Positions 1 to 5,727 of a stretch of 6,320 bases of DNA are shown one piece after another. The notes below the pieces were generated by a model. It was not told where the DNA came from and did no database searches. It worked only from the letters and a program-made list of their open reading frames with translations. How positions within the stretch are numbered: position 1 is the first letter of the stretch; each line of letters begins with the position of its first letter. The translations under genes and the position numbers were made by a program. This DNA is from Actinomycetota bacterium. Its GTDB lineage: Bacteria > Actinomycetota > Acidimicrobiia > Spongiisociales > ZC4RG35. The DNA lies in the NCBI GenBank assembly GCA_022615295.1, contig JAKEHF010000092.1, positions 1-6,320 on the forward strand. The letters are read 5' to 3'.

Positions 1-432
1 ACGCCGTTTCATGCCGCCCGAGAGCGGCTCGACTTGGGAGTCGCGCCGGTCGGTCAGCTGGGCGAACTCGAGCAGCTCGGTGATCCTCGGTGCGATCTGG
101 GACCGGGTCATGTCGTGATAGCGGCCGTAGACGTAGAGGTTCTCGGCCACGGTCAGCTCGACGTCGAGGTTGTCCTCCTGGGGCACCACCCCGATCCGCT
201 GCCGGATCTCCCGGCCCTGGCTGGCGGGGTCGAGACCGAACACGGTCAGCTTGCCGTCGGTGATCGGGCTCACCGTGGTGATCATCTTCATCGTGGACGT
301 CTTCCCGGCGCCGTTGGGCCCGAGAAAGCCGAACGCCTCACCTTTGTGGATGTCGAAGTCGACGGCGTCGACGGCGGTGAAGTCGCCGAATCTCTTGGTG
401 AGGCCGCGGGCTTCTACGAGGTTCTCTGTCAT
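1..432 (-). CDS. ABC transporter ATP-binding protein, DrrA/CcmA type (partial, 3' end outside window)
   Basis: This is the nucleotide-binding subunit of an ABC-2 type exporter of the daunorubicin-resistance (DrrA/CcmA) class. It would hydrolyse ATP at the cytoplasmic face to drive export of a drug or lipid-like substrate through a membrane partner. The ATG at 432 opens with MTENLVEARGLTKRFG; F15 is the likely A-loop aromatic. The Walker A motif GPNGAGKTS is at residues 38-46, the Q-loop VVPQEDNLD has Q85, and the signature LSGGMKRR is at 137-144, where the window ends. Walker B, the H-loop and the DrrA-type C-terminal tail lie outside, as presumably does the permease gene. The start fits the family N-terminus, although no strong Shine-Dalgarno sequence precedes it. 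A MerR-type promoter at 487-517 lies just upstream, so expression is probably inducible by a small molecule. The family call is firm; the substrate cannot be read from this fragment. Confidence 0.95.
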   Translation of the reverse strand, partial: MTENLVEARGLTKRFGDFTAVDAVDFDIHKGEAFGFLGPNGAGKTSTMKMITTVSPITDGKLTVFGLDPASQGREIRQRIGVVPQEDNLDVELTVAENLYVYGRYHDMTRSQIAPRITELLEFAQLTDRRDSQVEPLSGGMKRR

Positions 433-486
433 TGGTCGGTCAAGGTAATCGGGCTCGGGGACAAGCCATCTGCACGGCTCGGGCAC

Positions 487-517
487 AGCGTAAGACCTGA
501 AGCGCGCTTGAAGTCAA
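487..517 (-). promoter_or_regulatory. MerR-type promoter/operator of the ABC transporter gene
   Basis: Read on the minus strand, a -35 TTGACT (517-512) and a -10 TACGCT (492-487) are separated by 19 bp, longer than the usual 17. The spacer holds an inverted repeat at 494-515 with half-sites GACTTCAAGCG and CGCTTCAGGTC, which match at 9 of 11 paired positions. A 19-bp spacer with a dyad between -35 and -10 is the known architecture of MerR-family operators. The pattern TTGAC-TCAAG-n4-CTT-AGG resembles the E. coli soxS SoxR box. Transcription would start near 480, leaving a leader of about 48 nt before the ATG at 432. The -35 overlaps the stop codon of the nitroreductase gene. No MerR gene is present in the window. 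Confidence 0.72.
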
Positions 518-1014
518 GTCCTCTCGGACCGGATCACCTGCGAGGCATCCTTGCGTCCGCCGTAGCTCCGGGGTTGCGCCCCGGGGGTGGCGTAGCCGAG
601 GGCCACGGCGTACATCGCCACCTGGTCCGAGGACAAGCCAAGAAAGCTCCGGGCGTCGTCGGACCGGTGCAGCGTGACCGGACAGCTCGCCACCCCCCTG
701 GTCCTGGCTGCGAGCATGATGTTCTGGGCGGCTCGTCCGATGTCGAACATGTTCCCCCCGGGCTCCTTGACCAACACGATGGTGGCGGCGGAGTCCCTGA
801 CCGGCTGGGTGAAGTCACCGTGGGCGGCCAGACCCTGGAGTCGCTCCGGATCCTCGACGACGTGGAACGACCAGTCCTGACGGTTCTTCGAGGACCCGGT
901 CCATCTGGCTGCCTCGAGGATGGCGTCGAGGTCTTCGGGGTGGAGTGGTCGATGCTCGTAGTCCCTGATGGCGCGGAGGCCGCGGATCAGCTGATAGCAG
1001 TCGGTCATGCCCAC
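514..1014 (-). CDS. Nitroreductase family protein, short form
   Basis: This is a predicted FMN-dependent oxidoreductase of the nitroreductase fold, about 166 residues; it would be a cytosolic NAD(P)H-using reductase of unknown substrate. The N-terminal flavin-phosphate segment is RAIRDY (R14, R17). GSSKNRQDW (40-48) corresponds to the usual 'PSxxNxQPW' flavin-binding loop. DIGRAAQNIMLAARTRGVAS around residues 91-110 matches the family's 'D.G.A.QN..LaA...Gl.s' helix. The protein is shorter than typical members (180-220 residues), with a reduced C-terminus. The start is GTG at 1014 or ATG at 1008, lying 4 or 10 bases after the thioesterase stop, so the two genes are probably co-transcribed. Its TGA sits inside the -35 of the next gene's promoter. 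The family call is good; the reaction is unknown. Confidence 0.87.
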   Translation of the reverse strand: MGMTDCYQLIRGLRAIRDYEHRPLHPEDLDAILEAARWTGSSKNRQDWSFHVVEDPERLQGLAAHGDFTQPVRDSAATIVLVKEPGGNMFDIGRAAQNIMLAARTRGVASCPVTLHRSDDARSFLGLSSDQVAMYAVALGYATPGAQPRSYGGRKDASQVIRSERT

Positions 1015-1018
1015 AAGG

Positions 1019-1384
1019 CTACGTTGCGCTTTTGGGATAGAGGACGAGCTGGGTGCAGCGGAACATGGCGAGGGTCTTGCCCGTGGCCTCGTCGGTCACT
1101 GTCACATCCCAGACCTGGGTGGTCCGGCCCCCGTGAACCAGACTTGCCCTCGCCAGCAACACGCCTTCGAGAAGGGTGCGCAGGAAGTTGACTTTCATCT
1201 CGATGGTGGTGAACCCGATGGCGCCCTCGGGGAGGTTGCCCATCGTGCCGTATCCCGCCGCCGTGTCGGCGAGGCTCACCACCGTCCCGGCGTGGAGATA
1301 GCCGTTGGGGGCGAGATGATGTGGCTGCAGCGGGCAGCGCATCGTCGCCGACCGCGGGCCGATCTCGACGATCTCGAGACCCAT
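1019..1384 (-). CDS. PaaI-type hotdog-fold thioesterase (start codon uncertain, probably 5' damaged)
   Basis: This is a hotdog-fold acyl-CoA thioesterase of the PaaI/YdiI group, a cytosolic hydrolase of acyl- or aryl-CoA thioesters. The conserved core APNGYLHAGTVVSLADTAAG has N27, G28, H31 and D39; HAG replaces the more common HGG. It is followed by GFTTIEMKVNF and the C-terminal HGGRTTQVWDV and FRCTQLVLYP segments. The ATG at 1384 is the only ordinary start codon in frame, but it falls inside a conserved motif. The frame stays open upstream to 1474, encoding a family-like N-terminus that includes LTEAGSSLLPGHMGLEIVEI. That stretch contains no ATG, GTG or TTG, and the frame is closed by the TAG of the preceding lipoprotein gene (1477-1475). 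The native start is therefore missing or non-canonical. The nitroreductase follows within 10 bases. Confidence 0.85.
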   Translation of the reverse strand: MGLEIVEIGPRSATMRCPLQPHHLAPNGYLHAGTVVSLADTAAGYGTMGNLPEGAIGFTTIEMKVNFLRTLLEGVLLARASLVHGGRTTQVWDVTVTDEATGKTLAMFRCTQLVLYPKSAT

Positions 1385-1471
1385 ATGACCGGGGAGCAGT
1401 GACGAGCCCGCCTCGGTGAGGGCGTGCCCTATTGCACGAAAGTCGATGTCTCGGCCAGGGGCGATTGCCCA

Positions 1472-1482
1472 AACCTACCGGC
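1472..1482. repeat. Left copy of a short imperfect inverted repeat bordering the protease/lipoprotein block
   Basis: On the minus strand this reads GCCGGTAGGTT. The plus strand at 2507-2518 reads GCCGGGTAGGTT, which differs by one extra G. The two copies lie in opposite orientation about 1 kb apart. This copy contains the lipoprotein TAG stop codon. A short match like this may be chance. Confidence 0.3.
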
Positions 1483-2221
1483 TCTGACCCGCCTCCAGGA
1501 CTGCATCGATGAAGACTTCGACCGGTTTGCCCACCCACACACAAGCGACGGGGTCGTTTCCGTGATATTGCTCGTCACTGAGAGGATTGATCATCCCCTG
1601 GTCGGTGCCCAGGTAAGCACCCTGGAGACTCACCAGCCGATAGGACTCACTAAACCAGTCGCGCACCTCACCCTGGGGCATGACGGCCCCACCGGCGAAC
1701 TCCGAGGCCCCGCTCCTGAGGAACAGGATCACCGGACCTCGATGCACATTGTCACCCACGGCACCCGTGAAACCCCAACGGAACAGTATCGACTCGGAGG
1801 TCTTGCCTATTCCGGCGAGCACCTCCAGCACGCGCACCTCGACTGCCTGCAGCGTCACCGGCTCCGAGCCCTCACCTTCATCTGCCACGACTACGGGGCC
1901 GTTGACCGTCTCACCCAGCTCGCCGATCACCACCAGGTCGGCTGAGCTGGTCATCTCTTCGAGTGTCGAGAAACCCTCGACTTCACCTGCGCCGTGAAGA
2001 GCTAACGACCGCCAGAATCTCGAGGCCTCGGCCAGCGCGTCCGGGTCGACCAATACCCGCTCCGCAGTGGCAGCCGGTCCTGTCGTGGGGGCGGCGGGGT
2101 CACTCGACGTCGTAGAAACGATGTTCGTCGAGGGGGCACAGGCGGCGATGGTCCAGGCCAATGTTGCGGCCAAGACCCACCTTCTCGGTGTCCGCGCTAT
2201 CACCGGCTCAGTAGTTCGCAT
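1475..2221 (-). CDS. Putative lipoprotein of unknown function
   Basis: I do not recognise a named family. The 248-residue protein begins MRTTEPVIARTPRRW, followed by a hydrophobic segment (16-27) ending in the lipobox IAAC, with C28 as the likely lipidated residue. A Ser/Thr/Ala/Pro-rich linker (29-54) follows, as is usual for actinobacterial lipoproteins, so the mature domain should lie outside the membrane. The mature part has FSTLEEMTSSADLVVIGELG (84-103), a strand-rich VEVRVLEVLAG (127-137) and VILFLR (164-169), then YRLVSLQGAYLG. This 'seELv..ADlVVvG.v ... v..vLkG ... vLFL ... G.f' pattern recurs in uncharacterised secreted bacterial proteins. I chose ATG 2221 because the frame above it (to 2404) only shadows the protease. 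The start overlaps the protease end by 14 bases, indicating translational coupling. Base composition is less GC-rich than in the flanks. Confidence 0.75.
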   Translation of the reverse strand: MRTTEPVIARTPRRWVLAATLAWTIAACAPSTNIVSTTSSDPAAPTTGPAATAERVLVDPDALAEASRFWRSLALHGAGEVEGFSTLEEMTSSADLVVIGELGETVNGPVVVADEGEGSEPVTLQAVEVRVLEVLAGIGKTSESILFRWGFTGAVGDNVHRGPVILFLRSGASEFAGGAVMPQGEVRDWFSESYRLVSLQGAYLGTDQGMINPLSDEQYHGNDPVACVWVGKPVEVFIDAVLEAGQSR

Positions 2222-2531
2222 TGATATGACCCGCGTCGTGTGAGTTGAGCACGTTCGGTAGCCCAACGAAGTATGGCGTGTACATGCAGCTGGACGTTGA
2301 GGAAGTGTGTCTGAGGCCCACGGTGTGGCCGAGCTCATGACAGGCCGCTGCAGATGCAGTAACGAGATTCTGGTAGGTGCCGTTGAACCGAAGTTTCTGA
2401 CCACGACACCACCGACTTGAGCCGGAGCCGCCTATACCCGAATGATCCGCCGGACAGTCGACCCAGCCGTAGATGTTGTTGGGCCCGTAGGGCCGACATG
2501 ACGGGTGCCGGGTAGGTTGTGCAGAGCCCAT
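2208..2531 (-). pseudogene. C-terminal remnant of a secreted metzincin-like zinc metalloprotease
   Basis: The fragment carries HELGHTVGLRH, a full HExxHxxGxxH zinc site (residues 65-75 counted from the ATG at 2531), with a following CMY that could be the Met-turn, and ends in SHDAGHINANY. This layout is familiar from secreted actinobacterial proteases of unknown substrate, which end in 'HINxxY' and carry a signal peptide and roughly 100 more residues upstream. Here recognisable similarity begins near YGPNNIYGWVDC, at about 2490. Upstream the frame merely runs antisense into deoD and gives no signal peptide. The ATG at 2531 shares the CATG of the deoD start. The gene is thus truncated at its 5' end; the catalytic part is uninterrupted. 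Its stop overlaps the lipoprotein start. Export seems impossible as it stands, so I treat it as a remnant. Confidence 0.65.
2507..2518. repeat. Right copy of the short imperfect inverted repeat
   Basis: GCCGGGTAGGTT on the plus strand is the inverted partner of 1472-1482, with one extra G. It lies 12 bases before the deoD ATG, just outside the part of the protease fragment that is recognisable. A second 7-base inverted match, GGCTCTG at 1480-1486 and CAGAGCC at 2522-2528, accompanies it, but the two elements are in a different order at the two ends. Confidence 0.3.
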
Positions 2532-3249
2532 GCCGACACCACACATCTCCGCAGAGAAGGGCGATTTCGCCCCTTCGATTCTTCTCCCCGGCGACCCGTT
2601 GCGGGCCAAGCACATCGCAGAGAGCTTCCTCCATGACGCACGTGAGGTGAATGCGGTACGCAACATGCTCGCCTACACCGGTGCTTACCAGGGGATCCCG
2701 GTGTCGGTGATGGGCACCGGGATGGGTATCCCGTCCGCCTCGATCTATGTCACCGAGCTGATAACCCAATACGACGTGGAGCGTCTCATCCGGGTCGGCT
2801 CCTGTGGCGGGGTCCTTCCCACGGTGAAGATCCGTGACGTCATCCTCGCCATAGGCGCCTGCAGCGACTCCGGGGTGAACCGGGTTCGTTACGGGGGTTA
2901 CGACTACGCCGCCACCGCCGACTTCGCATTGCTCGTGGCGGCGGCCGATGCGGCGAAGGCCAAGGGGGTCCCGGTGAAGGTCGGCAACGTCCACTCCGCC
3001 GACCTCTTCTACACTCCGGATCCCCATGCCTTCGACCGCATGGAGGCGATGGGGGTCCTTGCCGTGGAGATGGAGGCGGCCGGGCTCTATGGCGCCGCAG
3101 CTGAGAAGGGGGCGAGGGCGCTGGCCATCCTCACGGTGTCCGACCACGTGCGCACCGGTGAGGCCACCACCTCCGAGGAACGGCAGCAGACCTTCGACGA
3201 GATGGTGGAGATCGCCCTGGAGACGATTCGCATCGACCTGGCCGGCTGA
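2530..3249 (+). CDS. deoD: Purine nucleoside phosphorylase, DeoD type
   Basis: This is a hexameric-type (NP-I family) phosphorylase that cleaves purine (deoxy)ribonucleosides with phosphate to free base and (deoxy)ribose-1-phosphate, a cytosolic salvage step. At 239 residues it has the E. coli DeoD length. The known active-site positions are all present, shifted by one for the initiator Met: H5 (from the neighbouring subunit), phosphate ligands G21, R25, R44 and R88 with S91 in RVGSCGG, ribose contacts M181 and E182 in VEMEAAG, catalytic D205 in VSDH, and R218. The start fits the family N-terminus (MPTPHISAE). Only a weak GGTAGG at 2511-2516 could serve as a ribosome-binding site, and no clear promoter is visible, because the upstream sequence is the protease remnant. 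azlC starts 2 bases after its stop, so they form an operon. Confidence 0.97.
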   Translation: MPTPHISAEKGDFAPSILLPGDPLRAKHIAESFLHDAREVNAVRNMLAYTGAYQGIPVSVMGTGMGIPSASIYVTELITQYDVERLIRVGSCGGVLPTVKIRDVILAIGACSDSGVNRVRYGGYDYAATADFALLVAAADAAKAKGVPVKVGNVHSADLFYTPDPHAFDRMEAMGVLAVEMEAAGLYGAAAEKGARALAILTVSDHVRTGEATTSEERQQTFDEMVEIALETIRIDLAG

Positions 3250-3251
3250 GC

Positions 3252-3932
3252 GTGCCCTTGGTTCCTAGCCAGCTCCGCCGGGGGATGATCGACGCCCTCC
3301 CTCTGTATGTGCCGGCGATCCCCTTTGCCCTCGTCCTCGGTCTTGCGATCGTCGATTCGGGTCTCAATCCGCTGGTCGGCTGGTCGAGTTCGCCCCTGGT
3401 CTTCGGGGGGGCCGCTCAGCTCACCTTGATCACACTGCTGGGGAGCGGGGCTTCGACGCTCGCCGCCATCGTCGCCGCCATGGTGGTTCAGGCCCGTCAC
3501 CTTATGTACTCGGCGGCGCTGGCCCCCGTCTTCCAGAGACAGCCGCGCTGGTTTCGCTGGTTCGGGCCTTACCTGCTCATCGACCAGATGTTCGCCTTGA
3601 GCATCCTCCGGGCCGAGGACGAGCCGGACGCCTTCCGCAGCTACTACCTGGGCGCGGCCTCGCTCTTCTGGTCCTTCTGGATGATCACTACCGCCGTCGG
3701 TCTCTTCATCGGGCCGGTGATCCCGGCCGAGTGGTCCCTGGGATTCGCCGTTCCCATCCTGTTTCTCGGGCTTCTGGTGATGGGGATCGACCGGTGGCCC
3801 AAGGTCGTGGCCGCCCTGGTCGCTGCCGCCGTCACCTTCGTCTTCGCCGGTCTTCCCAATCGGGTGGGTCTCCTGGTGGGTGCCCTCGCCGGTTTGCTCA
3901 TCGGTGTCGTCGTCGAGAGATGGCGTCGGTGA
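3252..3932 (+). CDS. azlC: AzlC family branched-chain amino acid exporter, large subunit
   Basis: This is an integral membrane protein of the AzlC/YgaZ (LIV-E) family, which with its small partner AzlD/YgaH exports branched-chain amino acids and some analogues. The 226 residues form several hydrophobic segments, with the family signatures GGAAQL (52-57) and ARHLMYSAAL (81-90, R82, H83, Y86). These are followed by a loop YLLIDQMFALS and three C-terminal hydrophobic segments ending in VVERWRR. It starts with GTG at 3252, 2 bases after the deoD stop, without a clear Shine-Dalgarno sequence, so translation is probably coupled. An ATG at 3285 is a less likely start because it would remove RRG preceding the first helix. 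azlD overlaps its 3' end. The substrate is assigned from the family, not shown by the sequence. Confidence 0.93.
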   Translation: MPLVPSQLRRGMIDALPLYVPAIPFALVLGLAIVDSGLNPLVGWSSSPLVFGGAAQLTLITLLGSGASTLAAIVAAMVVQARHLMYSAALAPVFQRQPRWFRWFGPYLLIDQMFALSILRAEDEPDAFRSYYLGAASLFWSFWMITTAVGLFIGPVIPAEWSLGFAVPILFLGLLVMGIDRWPKVVAALVAAAVTFVFAGLPNRVGLLVGALAGLLIGVVVERWRR

Positions 3933-4237
3933 GCGACTTCCTGGCAGTCCTGGTCGTCGGGGTCAGCTCCTACGTGAGCCGTTCGATCTTCATCGTCACC
4001 CTGGCTCGGAGGGCCATCCCGGAGTCGGCGCGACGGGTCCTCGACTATGTCGCCCCCTCTGTGCTCGGAGCGCTGGTTGTGGCGGTGCTCATCGGTCCCA
4101 CCGGGGAGGTCACCTTGGGGGCCCCCGAGCTGGCCGCCCTTGCCGCGGGCGGGGTCGTCGCCTACCTCACCAGGAACCACCTCATCACGTTGGTGACAGG
4201 CATGACGGTCTTCTGGGTGATCAGGGCCCTCGTGTAA
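3920..4237 (+). CDS. azlD: AzlD family branched-chain amino acid exporter, small subunit
   Basis: This is the small partner of AzlC (YgaH/AzlD-like), about 105 residues with three to four hydrophobic segments. It has the family's early VSSYVSRSIFIVTLARR segment, the middle YVAPSVLGALVVAVL helix, and the C-terminal GGVVAYLTRNHLITLVTGM and VFWVIRALV segments. Two starts are possible: ATG 3920, overlapping azlC by 13 bases, or GTG 3929, overlapping by 4 bases as GTGA. The GAGAG at 3915-3919 is spaced better for the GTG, while ATG gives the more usual initiator. Both imply translational coupling to azlC. The two subunits are expected to form one exporter in the cytoplasmic membrane. Confidence 0.9.
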   Translation: MASVSDFLAVLVVGVSSYVSRSIFIVTLARRAIPESARRVLDYVAPSVLGALVVAVLIGPTGEVTLGAPELAALAAGGVVAYLTRNHLITLVTGMTVFWVIRALV

Positions 4238-4358
4238 CACCGTTGGCACGGAGACGGTCGAATCCTGTGGGAAACCGCCGGTTCGGACGACGTCGCCTCG
4301 CCTCCGGAGGCTACGTTGACCGCCGTAGGCGCCGCGCAGCGCCGCGAGGAGGAGGCAT
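4238..4358 (+). promoter_or_regulatory. Leader/promoter region of the purine permease gene
   Basis: This 121-bp gap is the only sizeable space within the plus-strand cluster. It contains two adjacent palindromes, CGACGTCG (4288-4295) and GCCTCCGGAGGC (4300-4311), and an inverted repeat CTACG/CGTAG (4311-4315, 4324-4328). An 8-base direct repeat GCGCCGCG occurs at 4329-4336 and 4339-4346. GCCTCC at 4300-4305 is fully complementary to GGAGGC at 4351-4356, inside the ribosome-binding site. I see no convincing -35/-10 pair and no purine riboswitch core. Its role in regulation is inferred only. Confidence 0.4.
4346..4355 (+). promoter_or_regulatory. Strong ribosome-binding site of the purine permease gene
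   Basis: GAGGAGGAGG lies 3 bases before the ATG at 4359, and the GGAGG within it at 4348-4352 is at the ideal 6-base spacing. It is by far the strongest Shine-Dalgarno sequence in the window and fixes the permease start. Confidence 0.85.
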
Positions 4359-5720
4359 ATGACGGAAACCAGGGAGCGCCCTGCGACAGGGCTCGACTCC
4401 TACTTCAAGCTCGGTGAGCGGGGTACCTCTGTAGGCACGGAGGTGCGGGCCGGTTTCACCACCTTCCTGGTGATGGCCTACATCATCTTTGTCAACCCGG
4501 GGATCCTTTCGAACATGCCGGGCGCCGACCCGGCGGCGATCGGCGCCGCCACGGCACTCGTGGCCGGTTTGCTGACCATCGTGATGGGGGTGGTGGCCAA
4601 TGTGCCTATCGCCATGGCGGCCGGTCTGGGGATCAACGCCGCGGTGGCCTTTGGTCTGGTACTCGGTCAGGGTCTGACCCCCGAAGGCGCCATGGGTGTG
4701 ATTGTCATCGAGGGTCTGGTCGTGGCCCTGCTGGTCTTGGTCGGTCTCCGCGAGGCGATAATGAACGCGGTACCGATGAGCCTGAAGCGGGCGATCGGTG
4801 TCGGCATCGGTCTGTTCATCCTGTTCATCGGGTTCGTCAACGGTGGTCTGATCGGAGTCCCCGAGGGTGGCGGCACCCCGGTGGACTTCTTCTTCCCTAA
4901 CACACCCGGCGCCTGGGTGACCCTGATCGGTCTGCTGATAACGGTGGTGCTCTACGCCCGCAAGGTACCGGGAGCCCTGATCATCAGCATCCTGCTGACC
5001 ACGGTGGTGGCGATGTTGTGGGACGTGGCGCCCATTCCCGAGACGTTCAGCGTGACCCCCAGCTTCGACACCCTGGGTGCGTTCGATATGGGGAACGTGT
5101 TCACCCATCTTGGCCTGGTGGCGGCGTTGTTGACGATCTTCAGCTTCATGCTGACCGACTTCTTCGACACCATGGGCACGGCCACGGCGATCGCCGAGCA
5201 GGCCGACCTGGTCGACGAGAACGGCAACGTCAGGGACATCGGAAAGCTGCTGTTCGTGGACTCGCTGGGCGCCGCCGCCGGTGGCGCCGCAGGGGTCAGC
5301 TCCAACACCAGCTACATCGAGAGCTCGGCTGGCGTGGCGGAAGGTGGCAGGACCGGTCTCACCTCGGTGGTGGTCGGTGTCCTCTTCCTCCTCGCCATAT
5401 TCGTGTCGCCACTGGCCGGAATCATCCCGGCACAGGCCACGGCGCCGGTGCTGATCCTGGTCGGGTTCCTCATGGCGGGGCTGATCAAGGGGATCGACTT
5501 CGAGGACATGGAGGAGGGCTTCCCCGCCCTTCTCACCATGATGCTGATGCCCCTGACCTTTAAGATCACCGTGGGGATCGGCGCCGGGTTCGTGATGTAC
5601 ACCCTGATCAAGGTGGTCAAGGGCAAGGCTCGCGACGTGCACCCCCTGATGTGGGTGGTGACTGTGGCCTTCCTGATCTACTTCGGTCAGGAGGTCTTGG
5701 GAGCGGCGATCTCCGCCTGA
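4359..5720 (+). CDS. NCS2 family purine permease (AzgA/PbuG-like guanine/hypoxanthine/adenine transporter)
   Basis: This is a proton-coupled nucleobase importer of the AzgA-like branch of NCS2, 453 residues, in the cytoplasmic membrane. The N-terminus SYFKLGERGTSVGTEVRAG and the first helix FTTFLVMAYIIFVNPGIL are characteristic of this branch. They are followed by NVPIAMAAGLGINAAVAF in the third helix region, TDFFDTMGTATA (266-277, with the family's substrate-site acidic residue region) and SSNTSYIESSAGVAEGGRTG (314-333, E321). About 12-14 hydrophobic segments are present, ending in YFGQEVLGAAISA. The length is normal for the family. Lying in the same direction as deoD, it would feed purines into salvage. 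It has its own leader and a strong ribosome-binding site, so it may be transcribed separately. Which purine it prefers cannot be told. Confidence 0.95.
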   Translation: MTETRERPATGLDSYFKLGERGTSVGTEVRAGFTTFLVMAYIIFVNPGILSNMPGADPAAIGAATALVAGLLTIVMGVVANVPIAMAAGLGINAAVAFGLVLGQGLTPEGAMGVIVIEGLVVALLVLVGLREAIMNAVPMSLKRAIGVGIGLFILFIGFVNGGLIGVPEGGGTPVDFFFPNTPGAWVTLIGLLITVVLYARKVPGALIISILLTTVVAMLWDVAPIPETFSVTPSFDTLGAFDMGNVFTHLGLVAALLTIFSFMLTDFFDTMGTATAIAEQADLVDENGNVRDIGKLLFVDSLGAAAGGAAGVSSNTSYIESSAGVAEGGRTGLTSVVVGVLFLLAIFVSPLAGIIPAQATAPVLILVGFLMAGLIKGIDFEDMEEGFPALLTMMLMPLTFKITVGIGAGFVMYTLIKVVKGKARDVHPLMWVVTVAFLIYFGQEVLGAAISA

Positions 5721-5727
5721 GACCGGT

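Noticed and set aside
34..1191. A 385-codon open frame on the plus strand
   Set aside because: It runs antisense through the ABC ATPase, nitroreductase and thioesterase genes, all of which have clear family motifs on the minus strand.
2222..2404. A 61-residue upstream extension of the lipoprotein frame
   Set aside because: It lies in another frame over the zinc-site region of the protease, and would bury the signal peptide that begins after the ATG at 2221.
2482..2494. Small hairpin GGCCC-GTA-GGGCC as a terminator or operator before deoD
   Set aside because: It has only 5 bp and lies in codons of the protease remnant; likely chance in GC-rich sequence.
2532..2666. An N-terminal extension of the protease frame into deoD
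   Set aside because: It is antisense to deoD codons and contains no signal peptide or protease similarity.
2335..3147. A 270-codon open frame on the minus strand
   Set aside because: Most of it is antisense to deoD, whose active-site residues are all present on the plus strand.
4300..4311. GCCTCCGGAGGC as a terminator of the deoD-azlCD operon
   Set aside because: A perfect palindrome without a separate loop leaves only a 4-bp stem in RNA, and no T-tract follows.
4238..4358. A purine riboswitch before the permease gene
   Set aside because: I looked for the conserved purine aptamer core and its three-helix layout and found neither.
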